Under the pieces are notes generated by a model. The model made no database searches, had not been told where the DNA came from, and saw nothing but the letters and a program-made list of their open reading frames with translations. The position numbers and the translations under genes are program-made. From Verrucomicrobia bacterium UBA6354 (GTDB lineage: Bacteria > Verrucomicrobiota > Kiritimatiellia > RFP12 > UBA1067), in contig DJRS01000039.1 in the NCBI GenBank assembly GCA_002440145.1, forward strand, positions 1-7,349: a stretch of DNA of 7,349 nt, written 5' to 3'. Below are positions 1-5,722 of the stretch, piece after piece; the stretch's first letter is position 1; each line of letters begins with the position of its first letter.

Positions 1-437
1 TGGGCACGAGAACGGATCGCCTGCAGACGTGAAATCGTCCGTTAGCTTGCGTATTTTATCGCTATAAGGCGTCAAACATACAGATATCTCATGAAATCGG
101 AAGCGCCTAGGCCTGACATCCCCGTTTCGCCCGTTTTGTGCGTCCGGGAGAGGGGCAAAACGCCCCGAACCGGGATGCCGATTCCGCGGGCGAAGGTGTC
201 GATTTGCACGCCGCCCGGCGGAACCCGGTTTGCGCGTATGCGTTCGCCGGCTGATATTCCTCGCTTTGGGTCGCGATATGTTCTCGCGTCGTGCGTCTAG
301 ACATTTTATGCATGCTCCATATTTTACACCGGTACGCAGTATTGGACAAACGGGCCCACCCCCTGATATGTCCTTTTGAAAATCCGGTACACATTATCAT
401 GGCAAACCGCGGGACGTGAAAAACATTCCGCGCAGGG
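1..437. other. Left intergenic region, no supported gene
   Basis: I see no gene here. One frame is open from base 1 to a TAG at 43-45 and could be the last 14 codons of a gene entering from the left, but nothing in it is recognisable. A 69-codon frame (91-300, +) and a 115-codon frame (107-454, -) have no ribosome binding site and no family resemblance, so I treat them as chance. Visible structure: small hairpins at 152-166 (GGGGC/GCCCC, 5-nt loop) and 164-174 (CCCG/CGGG), an 8-bp palindrome GCCTAGGC near 106-113, and an imperfect direct repeat at 329-351 and 384-407, described in the findings. Confidence 0.5.
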
Positions 438-466
438 TTGCCAAGGACCCGCAAAGATGGTATACT
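438..466 (+). promoter_or_regulatory. Sigma70-type promoter of the SNF2 gene
   Basis: TTGCCA at 438-443 and TATACT at 461-466 are separated by exactly 17 bp, and each matches the sigma70 consensus at all but one or two positions. A start site 7-9 bases past the -10 box falls at about 473-475, on or next to the ATG at 475. The mRNA would then have almost no leader. Confidence 0.7.
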
Positions 467-474
467 TGTCTCCT

Positions 475-3000
475 ATGGTCAAATGCGGTTTAACGAAAGA
501 ACAACTTATTGCATGGGGCGGGACGCTCATCTTCAACGATGGGCTCCTGCTGTGCCATGAAGGTCGCGTCAAAAAAGTGGCTTACGACCCCGAAAAGCAC
601 GAATTGAGCGGGAAGATCGAACAACTCTCCGGATGGGAGATGCCGGTCGTCTGCCGGATTCTGCCCGGCAACCGCGTAAAAAGCGAATGTCCCTGCCGAA
701 TGAACCGGGAATACGGCAAGATCTGTTCGCACGTGCTGGCGATCGGCATTGCGCAGATGGTCATGGAGATGGACGACGTGCCGCCGCCCGTTCGCACCGC
801 CCGCACGCCGGCGGACCCCCAATCCCCCGCAGCGGAAGACGACGAAGCCAATCTCATCCCCGTCGAGACAAGGCCGTCCTTCGCGGCGTTCGTCGCCGGC
901 TCGCGCGCCTCACTGTCCATCGAACTCGATGCACGCTATGGCGAGATCGAATTCCCGGCCTGCTCCGTCCAGAACGAGCGCACGGTCTGGCTGCCCGACC
1001 CGGACGATCCGCTCGTACGGCGCGTACGGAGCCTGAAAGCCGAGCAGGCGGCGACGGAAGAGCTCAAGCGCCACGGCTTCGAGCCGGGCTACCGCACGGG
1101 AGACCTGAAGTTCTATCTGACCGATCCGCAGAAAGTCCTCGACTTTCTGGGCGCCGGACTGCCCGCCCTGCGGCGTCTGGGCTGGCGCGTCGACCTCGCC
1201 GACAGGCTGATGGAGCTGACGGACGCCATGCCGACCGTCGTGCCGATCGTCACGGTGCGGGATGCGCCCGGCGGCGCCTTCGACGTCTCCTATACCTTCG
1301 ACGCGATGGGCCAGTCCGTGCCGCCCGCCGAAATCCAGGCGGCCCTCAACCGGGGGGACGGCTACATCCTCAAAGACGACCGCGTCATACTGCTGGACAA
1401 TGCCGCGATCCAGACGATGCACGACATCTTCATGGACTGCGCCCCGCGGCAGAACGGCGCGCCGGCGGGCTGGTTTCGCGTGCCTTCCGTGCACGCGGCC
1501 TACGTCAAAGCGTCCCTCGAGGATCTCGACGTCGAACTGGACGACGAACGCGCCCCGGAATGGCGCGCCTCCGCCGCGCTCCGCAACCGCGAACGTTCCG
1601 CGAAATTCGAACCCGTGGCGCTCGGCCCGCTCGACAAGGTGCTCCGCCCCTACCAGAAGCAGGGCGTCTACTGGATGCGCTTCCTCGAAGAATCGGGCCT
1701 GGGCGGACTCTTGGCGGACGAGATGGGTCTGGGCAAGACTTTGCAGACGCTGACTTGGCTCTCCCTGCCGCGCACGGCCCCCGGCGAAAAGAAACCCGCC
1801 CTCGTGGTCTGCCCGACGTCGCTCGTGCGGAACTGGGAAGCCGAGGCGCGCAAGTTCATCCCGGACCTGAAGGTGCTCGTGGCGTGGGGCGGCGACCGCG
1901 AGAAACTGTTCCCGTCCATCCCGCAAGCCGACCTGGTCATCACTTCGTACGGGCTCCTGCACCGCGATTGGGACGCCGCCTACGCGGACGCCGCCTTTTC
2001 CGCCGTCGTCCTGGACGAAGCCCAGCACATCAAGAACCGCCAAACCAAGAGTTCGCGCACCGTCAAGCTTCTCCAGTGCGAACGCCGCCTGGCGCTCACG
2101 GGCACGCCGATCGAGAACACGGTCGCCGACGTCTGGAGCATTTTCGATTTTCTCATGCCCGGCTATCTGGGCGACTACGAGACCTTCCGCCTGCATTTCG
2201 AGGACCCCATCGCCGCCGGCGGAAGCGCCGCGGCAGCCGCGCAGGCGTGCCTCAAGCGGAAACTCCATCCCTTCATCCTGCGGCGTCTCAAGAAGACCGT
2301 CGCCCGGGACTTGCCGGACAAGATCGTCAAAGTTTCCTACTGCCCGCTCAGCGAAGACGGCCAGCGCGAATATCTGTCCGCGCTCGCCAAGACGCGACGG
2401 CAGGCGGGCGACCTCGTGAAGGCCAAGGGCTTCGCGAAGTCCAAGTTCGAATTGCTGGCTCTGCTCATGAAACTGCGCCAGATAGCCTCGCGCGGCAAAC
2501 AGGACGCCTTCCGCGAACAACTGCAGGACGCGATCGCCGGCGGACACAAGATTCTCGTCTTTTCGCAATTCGTGACCATGTTGAAGCGGCTGGCGGACGA
2601 TTTGAAAGAGTGGGGCGTCCCGTTTTGCTACCTGGACGGCTCGACAAAAGACCGTCTGGGGGAGTGCAACCGATTCAACCGCGATCCCGGCATACCCGTT
2701 TTTCTCATCTCTCTTATGGCCGGCGGCACGGGTCTCAATCTGACGGGGGCGGACATGGTCATCCACTACGACCCGTGGTGGAACCCCGCCGTCGAGGACC
2801 AGGCGACCGACCGAGCCCACCGCATCGGACAGAAAAAGACGGTCTACGCCATGAAAATGATAGCGTCGCACACGATAGAGGAGAAGGTGCTGGCTCTCCA
2901 GCGGCGCAAGCAGGCCGTCATCGCCGCGACCATCGAGACGACGGACGCCGCCGTCATGGAAAAGCTGACCGCGGCGGATCTCGACGAACTCCTCTCCTGA
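475..3000 (+). CDS. SWIM zinc-finger SNF2-family DNA-dependent ATPase
   Basis: This is an 841-residue SWI2/SNF2 ATPase, a motor that uses ATP to move along double-stranded DNA and remodel protein-DNA complexes; the partner and exact role are unknown. An N-terminal SWIM zinc finger is visible (C72-x-C74, then C84-x-H86). Residues ~100-390 are a less conserved linker, possibly the bacterial SNF2-associated domain. The ATPase core starts near 385: motif I DEMGLGKT (415-422, Lys421), motif II DEAQ (514-517), motif III TGTP (542-545), then the C-terminal lobe with the LMAGGTGLNL segment and motif VI QATDRAHRIGQ (776-786). All key residues are present. The frame extends up to ATG 376, but that start and ATG 457 lie upstream of or inside the promoter, so I choose ATG 475, with no Shine-Dalgarno sequence. 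It stands alone and converges on the release-factor gene 20 bp away. Confidence 0.93.
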   Translation: MVKCGLTKEQLIAWGGTLIFNDGLLLCHEGRVKKVAYDPEKHELSGKIEQLSGWEMPVVCRILPGNRVKSECPCRMNREYGKICSHVLAIGIAQMVMEMDDVPPPVRTARTPADPQSPAAEDDEANLIPVETRPSFAAFVAGSRASLSIELDARYGEIEFPACSVQNERTVWLPDPDDPLVRRVRSLKAEQAATEELKRHGFEPGYRTGDLKFYLTDPQKVLDFLGAGLPALRRLGWRVDLADRLMELTDAMPTVVPIVTVRDAPGGAFDVSYTFDAMGQSVPPAEIQAALNRGDGYILKDDRVILLDNAAIQTMHDIFMDCAPRQNGAPAGWFRVPSVHAAYVKASLEDLDVELDDERAPEWRASAALRNRERSAKFEPVALGPLDKVLRPYQKQGVYWMRFLEESGLGGLLADEMGLGKTLQTLTWLSLPRTAPGEKKPALVVCPTSLVRNWEAEARKFIPDLKVLVAWGGDREKLFPSIPQADLVITSYGLLHRDWDAAYADAAFSAVVLDEAQHIKNRQTKSSRTVKLLQCERRLALTGTPIENTVADVWSIFDFLMPGYLGDYETFRLHFEDPIAAGGSAAAAAQACLKRKLHPFILRRLKKTVARDLPDKIVKVSYCPLSEDGQREYLSALAKTRRQAGDLVKAKGFAKSKFELLALLMKLRQIASRGKQDAFREQLQDAIAGGHKILVFSQFVTMLKRLADDLKEWGVPFCYLDGSTKDRLGECNRFNRDPGIPVFLISLMAGGTGLNLTGADMVIHYDPWWNPAVEDQATDRAHRIGQKKTVYAMKMIASHTIEEKVLALQRRKQAVIAATIETTDAAVMEKLTAADLDELLS

Positions 3001-3020
3001 AACGGGAGGATCTGGTCCGT

Positions 3021-3422
3021 CTAGTCCGGATCGACCGGACGCCGATTCGCCTTTTTCTCGGCGTGCGCCCGCTTGTCCGCGAGCATGCGCTGTTTTTGGC
3101 GGCGCGAACGGCGGCGCTTTTGGCGGCGCTTCTTCTCGCGTTCTTGTTGCGCAGCAGTCTTTCGTCCTCTCTCGCGGGAAAGAATCGCTTCCGCCAACAT
3201 GCGCCGCGCAAGCCAGCGGTTCGTCTCGCGGCTGCGCGTTTCGCCGCACCGGACCGCCAGCCCGCTCGGCTCGTGCGCCAGACGCACCACGCTGGACGTC
3301 TTGTTCGTCTTCTGCCCGCCGGGACCGCCGCCGAGAATGAACGACTCCTCCAGATCCTCCTCGTAGACGGAGGCCTCGATCATCAATGCGCGGATGCGTG
3401 CAATGGTCTCGGGCGAAATCAT
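3021..3422 (-). CDS. MTRFR-like GGQ release-factor-like protein
   Basis: A 133-residue protein carrying only the catalytic domain of class I release factors. GGGPGGQ at 31-37 (GGQ 35-37) is followed by TNKTSS, a beta-strand VVRLAHEPSG and an RSRETNR segment, then a strongly basic, probably helical tail (about 84-128, rich in Lys and Arg). The GGQ loop of this family hydrolyses peptidyl-tRNA on the ribosome. With no stop-codon recognition domain, such proteins rescue stalled ribosomes or split subunits. The core and long basic tail resemble human mitochondrial MTRFR (C12orf65) more than E. coli ArfB (YaeJ), as judged from memory. The frame is open upstream to 3566, but ATG 3422 overlaps the preceding stop as ATGA, which implies translational coupling and sets the start. 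Last gene of its operon. The rescue role is inferred; the fold is near certain. Confidence 0.88.
   Translation of the reverse strand: MISPETIARIRALMIEASVYEEDLEESFILGGGPGGQKTNKTSSVVRLAHEPSGLAVRCGETRSRETNRWLARRMLAEAILSRERGRKTAAQQEREKKRRQKRRRSRRQKQRMLADKRAHAEKKANRRPVDPD
3024..3040. terminator. Possible hairpin between convergent genes
   Basis: GTCCGG (3024-3029) and CCGGAC (3035-3040) form a 6-bp stem with a 5-nt loop, just past the SNF2 stop and inside the last codons of the release-factor gene. The nearest T-run on the + strand (3052-3056) is 11 bases away, and the - strand has none. If it terminates transcription it is weak. No better terminator is visible for either gene. Confidence 0.25.
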
Positions 3423-3706
3423 GCCGCGGCGCGATTCTTGCGCAAATAATGGAAATAAAGCGCCAGATCGGTTGAAACGAGCGAAATGTCCAGCAGGTAG
3501 ACGAAGCATAGCCAAAGCTTCGTGCCCTCTATCACATGCGCGGCGATTCCAAACAAATAACCGCAAATGACAATCATCATGAACAACGACGATTTGCCGT
3601 CAACCCGTTTCGCGCGATAGGTTTTCATAATGGCGAACGGCCACGAAAAACCAAATGCGACCAGCATCGCGAGTTCGAAAATTGCCGAAACTTGATGAAC
3701 ATCCAT
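3419..3706 (-). CDS. Three-helix PQ-loop/SemiSWEET-like membrane protein
   Basis: A 95-residue integral membrane protein with three predicted helices, roughly 5-27, 40-58 and 64-86, separated by a basic loop (KTYRAKRVDGKSS, 28-40) and a short polar turn. Three helices with a Pro in helix 1 followed by a KTYR-K-VDGKS loop is the layout of SemiSWEET/PQ-loop half-transporters, which dimerise to move sugars or other small solutes. The usual PQ pair is not intact: the sequence reads S-W-P-F. Small hypothetical proteins of this kind occur in gut bacteria; none has a function I know of. AAGGAAG at 3714-3720 sits ahead of ATG 3706 and confirms the start. It follows dtd by 18 bp and overlaps the next gene by 4 bp (ATGA). 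By eye its GC content is lower than its neighbours'. Confidence 0.82.
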   Translation of the reverse strand: MDVHQVSAIFELAMLVAFGFSWPFAIMKTYRAKRVDGKSSLFMMIVICGYLFGIAAHVIEGTKLWLCFVYLLDISLVSTDLALYFHYLRKNRAAA

Positions 3707-3724
3707 CTTCTTTCTTCCTTGTGC

Positions 3725-4168
3725 TCAAGCGAGCAATTCAACCGAGAACGGTCCGTCGTTCAGCAGGCGCACCTTCATATAGGCGCCAAAGCGACCGGTT
3801 TTCACGCGCGCAGCACCCAAAAGCGTGCGCAATTGCGCGACGAAACGCGCATAAAGCGGCTCGGCGACTTCCGGACGCGCGGCCTTTGAAAAGCCGGGGC
3901 GTCGGCCGTGTGCGGTGTCGGCGTAAAGCGTGAACTGCGAAACGACGAGCACCTCGCCCTGGATATCCTGAAGGGATTTGTTGATTTTTCCGCTTTCGTC
4001 CTCGAATACGCGCAGGCGAACGACACGGGCCGCCAGGGTATCCGCCGCGGCAGGCGTGTCGCCCACGCCAATCCCCAGCAGAACCAGGTAGCCCGCGCCT
4101 ATCGCGGCGACTTCCGCGCCGTCGATCTCGACGGACGCTTCGGTCACGCGCTGAAGCCAGACTTTCAC
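3725..4168 (-). CDS. dtd: D-aminoacyl-tRNA deacylase (DTD)
   Basis: A 147-residue match to the DTD1 family along its whole length (E. coli Dtd is 145). The enzyme is a cytosolic dimer that removes D-amino acids, and also glycine, wrongly attached to tRNA, acting as a chiral proofreader in translation. The family N-terminus is seen (KVWLQRVTEASVEIDG). The SQFTLYAD motif at 77-84 includes the active-site-region Thr80, and GR-RPGFSK follows at about 88-95. TGRFGAYM (124-131) leads into NDGP at 137-140, the cross-subunit Gly-cisPro motif that excludes L-amino acids. After NDGP the usual Val-Thr is Phe-Ser here. The start is GTG at 4168-4166, 6 bp after the cupin stop, with a weak AAGG four bases upstream. 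Placing the start there matches the family N-terminus. Second gene of the operon. Confidence 0.96.
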   Translation of the reverse strand: MKVWLQRVTEASVEIDGAEVAAIGAGYLVLLGIGVGDTPAAADTLAARVVRLRVFEDESGKINKSLQDIQGEVLVVSQFTLYADTAHGRRPGFSKAARPEVAEPLYARFVAQLRTLLGAARVKTGRFGAYMKVRLLNDGPFSVELLA

Positions 4169-4174
4169 CGCGCC

Positions 4175-4504
4175 TTAGTTGTTGACGATAAGGGCGATGA
4201 AAACGAGGTCGACGGACCCCTTCTCGTTGCTCAGCGCATGCCCCGAACCGTCCGGCGTCCAGGTCACGTCGCCGGGCTTGACCGTACGCTTCACGCCGTT
4301 GTCGTCGTACTCTCCCTCTCCCGAAAGAATGAAATAGCTCTCGCCGTTCCCATGATGTTCATGGAAGCCCAAAACAGCCCCGGGCGGAAGCGTGACGCGC
4401 GCATAAAGGCCATTTTTGTCCTTCAGGACGTCAGGCCCCAAGATGTGCTCGATGAGCATCTTCCCTTTCCCGCCGGCGGGATTTTCCCATGTTTCACTTT
4501 TCAT
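4175..4504 (-). CDS. Small single-domain cupin protein
   Basis: A 109-residue single cupin barrel. Both cupin motifs match the textbook spacing exactly. Motif 1 is G42-x5-H48-x-H50-x4-E55-x6-G62 and motif 2 is G78-x5-P84-x-G86-x2-H89-x3-N93. His48, His50, Glu55 and His89 should bind a metal. Such small cupins include sugar isomerases, dioxygenases and ligand sensors; the sequence does not say which. The start is set by AAAGGAG at 4513-4519, eight bases before ATG 4504. The frame continues upstream to 4678, but that extension is Arg/Pro-rich, crosses the promoter and is not coding. First gene of the operon with dtd, the membrane protein and the release-factor-like protein. No direct link between a cupin and translation quality control is evident. 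Confidence 0.9.
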   Translation of the reverse strand: MKSETWENPAGGKGKMLIEHILGPDVLKDKNGLYARVTLPPGAVLGFHEHHGNGESYFILSGEGEYDDNGVKRTVKPGDVTWTPDGSGHALSNEKGSVDLVFIALIVNN

Positions 4505-4512
4505 TTTGCTTT

Positions 4513-4519
4513 CTCCTTT
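4513..4519 (-). promoter_or_regulatory. Ribosome binding site fixing the cupin start
   Basis: AAAGGAG on the - strand, eight bases before ATG 4504. It rules out the in-frame upstream ATGs at 4528 and 4555, neither of which has a comparable site. Confidence 0.85.
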
Positions 4520-4545
4520 GCCGGACATGCCATCCGACGCATAAT

Positions 4546-4574
4546 ATTGTATCATATTTCTCCCGTTTTGGCAT
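4546..4574 (-). promoter_or_regulatory. Promoter of the cupin-dtd operon
   Basis: On the - strand ATGCCA (4574-4569) and TACAAT (4551-4546) are spaced by 17 bp, giving a start near 4540 and a leader of about 35 nt. The -35 box shares TGCCA followed by A with the SNF2 promoter. An alternative -10, TATGAT (4556-4551), overlaps it but lacks a -35 box. Confidence 0.55.
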
Positions 4575-4694
4575 CCCCCTCTCCTGAAGGCGGAGCGCCC
4601 CCGAAGAATGCCGCCGCGCGGAGGCGGAATCCGCGGAGCGCCCGTGGAAAGCGGACGGAATCTCCGGGGCCTTGGCATTCAAGCCATCACCTTG

Positions 4695-4729
4695 GAAAAA
4701 GAAGAGAACCGCGATGATTCCCGCGGTTC
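4695..4729 (-). terminator. Intrinsic terminator of the rplU-rpmA operon
   Basis: Read on the - strand, GAACCGCG (4729-4722) pairs perfectly with CGCGGTTC (4713-4706) around an 8-nt loop and is followed directly by TCTTCTTTTT. It lies 33 bp after the rpmA stop. It closes the ribosomal operon, so no downstream obgE is in this unit. Confidence 0.88.
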
Positions 4730-4761
4730 CCTTTCTTTGTCGCCTTGGACGGTTAAAGCCG

Positions 4762-4998
4762 TTAGTCCTCGACAATCGTGACGACCTTGCCGTCCTTGAT
4801 GAATTTCACCTTGCCGTCCTTGAGGGCGAAAAGGGTGAAATCGCGACCCTGCCCCACGTTCTTGCCGGGGTGGATCTTCGTGCCGCGCTGGCGGACGATG
4901 ATCGAGCCCGTGGTGAGCTTCTGGCCGTCGTAAGCCTTGACGCCGAGATACTTCGGGTTGGAGTCGCGACCATTGCGTGCAGATGCGGAAGTAGCCAT
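4762..4998 (-). CDS. rpmA: 50S ribosomal protein L27
   Basis: A 78-residue L27, a large-subunit protein whose N-terminal tail reaches the peptidyl transferase centre. The core is clear: ARNGRDSNPKYLGVK (7-21), GSIIVRQRGTK (31-41), GKNVGQGRDFTLFA (45-58) and a DGKVKF strand (61-66). The start is firm because a perfect AAAGGAGG (5008-5015) precedes ATG 4998 by nine bases. The tail is odd: it runs Met-Ala-Thr-Ser-Ala-Ser-Ala before Arg-Asn-Gly-Arg-Asp. The E. coli protein has Ala-His-Lys-Lys-Ala-Gly-Gly-Ser-Thr there, so about three residues, both lysines and the Gly-Gly are missing. The protein is also shorter than the usual 84-90 residues. It follows rplU by 20 bp in the near-universal rplU-rpmA pair. 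Confidence 0.97.
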   Translation of the reverse strand: MATSASARNGRDSNPKYLGVKAYDGQKLTTGSIIVRQRGTKIHPGKNVGQGRDFTLFALKDGKVKFIKDGKVVTIVED

Positions 4999-5007
4999 TT
5001 TATCTTT

Positions 5008-5015
5008 CCTCCTTT
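5008..5015 (-). promoter_or_regulatory. Consensus ribosome binding site of rpmA
   Basis: AAAGGAGG on the - strand, nine bases before the rpmA ATG. It is the strongest Shine-Dalgarno site in the window and confirms that the short L27 N-terminus is not a misplaced start. Confidence 0.9.
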
Positions 5016-5018
5016 ACC

Positions 5019-5333
5019 TTACGCGATAGCCTTGACCGTCGCGACCGTGAGCGACTGGCGGTGGCCGACCAAGCGACGATCGCCTTTGCGGCGCTTCGCC
5101 TTGAAGTTGAGAACCTTCTTGCCGCGCTTCACACCGTCCACAGTGAGCGTGACCGAGGCGCCCTCGACATAGGGTGCGCCAACCTTGAGCGTGGTTCCGT
5201 CGGAAACCGCGCACACCGTGTTCAACACGGCATCCTGACCAACTTCGACCGAGAGCTTTTCAATCTCGATCTTGTCACCGACGCGCACAAGCGTCTGCTT
5301 GCCGCCGGTTTCGAGTACTGCGTATGCGTCCAT
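5019..5333 (-). CDS. rplU: 50S ribosomal protein L21
   Basis: A 104-residue L21, the usual length, which binds 23S rRNA in the large subunit. It matches the family throughout: AVLETGGKQ (5-13), VRVGDKIEIEKL (16-27), a GAPYVEGA segment (53-60), KVLNFKAKRRKGDRR (73-87) and GHRQSLTVATV (90-100), the conserved C-terminal end. ATG 5333 is preceded by GAAAGGT (5341-5347, -) at good spacing. It is the first gene of rplU-rpmA, 20 bp before rpmA. The leader of about 65 nt contains a perfect hairpin and could pair with this ribosome binding site, so control at the level of translation is possible. Confidence 0.97.
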   Translation of the reverse strand: MDAYAVLETGGKQTLVRVGDKIEIEKLSVEVGQDAVLNTVCAVSDGTTLKVGAPYVEGASVTLTVDGVKRGKKVLNFKAKRRKGDRRLVGHRQSLTVATVKAIA

Positions 5334-5340
5334 TTCTTTT

Positions 5341-5387
5341 ACCTTTCAACCGCCCGCCTTCCTTGTGGAGCGTTCTCCACGAAAGAC
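5341..5387 (-). promoter_or_regulatory. Folded rplU leader that may mask its ribosome binding site
   Basis: In the - strand RNA, GUGGAG (5380-5375) and CUCCAC (5370-5365) form a perfect 6-bp stem capped by the tetraloop AACG. The bases just 5' of it (GUCUUUC, 5387-5381) can pair with the ribosome binding site GAAAGGU (5347-5341) by five Watson-Crick and two G-U pairs, enclosing the hairpin. Ribosomal protein leaders, including L21 leaders in Bacillus, are known regulatory RNAs. I make no claim that this is the same structure. Confidence 0.4.
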
Positions 5388-5405
5388 CGGGCGCAATTTC
5401 GCGTT

Positions 5406-5414
5406 ATTATACCA
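5406..5414 (-). promoter_or_regulatory. Extended -10 promoter of rplU-rpmA
   Basis: The - strand reads TGGTATAAT (5414-5406): a perfect -10 box with the TGn extension. No good -35 box is present at 16-18 bp; that position holds CCTAA next to the C13 tract. The start falls near 5399. Confidence 0.65.
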
Positions 5415-5431
5415 AATTCCGCGGCACTTTA

Positions 5432-5444
5432 GGGGGGGGGGGGG
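5432..5444. repeat. Thirteen-base G homopolymer
   Basis: An uninterrupted run of 13 G on the + strand (C on the - strand) begins at the -35 position of the rplU promoter. Tracts of this length are prone to slippage in cells and to miscounting by sequencers. Confidence 0.95.
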
Positions 5445-5699
5445 CAGGAATTTGTCGCGTCTGTTCCGTCCGCGCGGCACGCCGGGCCGGGCGGGGGCGT
5501 GCGCCCCCGTTTCCCGCGTTCTCCCGGCGCTCCTCCCTCGCCTCAGACATGAAGAACTCCTCGTACCACCCCCGCATGCGCCGGCCGTCCGGACGCCGCC
5601 GGGACGCCCTGCCGCGTTCTTTCAGCAGATAAACCGCCTGTCGCTGCAACCGCACCTCGATTGCGGCTCGGTTGGACGCCGGAATGGCAACCGGAACAG

Positions 5700-5722
5700 A
5701 CGGCTTGCTCCGCGCAAGCCGT
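5700..5722 (-). terminator. Hairpin after the glycosyltransferase gene
   Basis: A perfect 9-bp stem (5700-5708 with 5714-5722, containing GGCTTGC/GCAAGCC) with a 5-nt loop begins six bases after the stop codon. The following - strand bases (GTCTGTTCC) are only moderately T-rich, so it may be a weak terminator or a stabilising 3' hairpin. Confidence 0.5.

Noticed and set aside
91..300. Possible 69-residue gene on the + strand at the left edge
   Set aside because: No ribosome binding site, no promoter at proper spacing (TTGCGT and TATAAG are only 10 bp apart), and a composition unlike a protein.
910..3249. 779-codon open frame on the - strand opposite the SNF2 gene
   Set aside because: Antisense shadow produced by GC-biased third codon positions. 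No recognisable domain or ribosome binding site.
633..3449. 938-codon open frame on the + strand overlapping the SNF2 gene
   Set aside because: Its translation is Arg/Pro/Gly-rich low-complexity sequence with no motifs, the usual out-of-frame shadow of a GC-rich gene. The overlapping frame carries all SNF2 motifs.
4590..4643. 11-bp direct repeat GCGGAGCGCCC (4590-4600 and 4633-4643) upstream of the cupin promoter
   Set aside because: Low-complexity GC-rich DNA where such a match is easily due to chance.
4505..4678. 58-residue N-terminal extension of the cupin
   Set aside because: Arg/Pro-rich, crosses the promoter, and a strong ribosome binding site at 4513-4519 selects ATG 4504.
3908..4717. 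269-codon + strand frame opposite dtd and the cupin
   Set aside because: Antisense to two well-supported genes with intact motifs.
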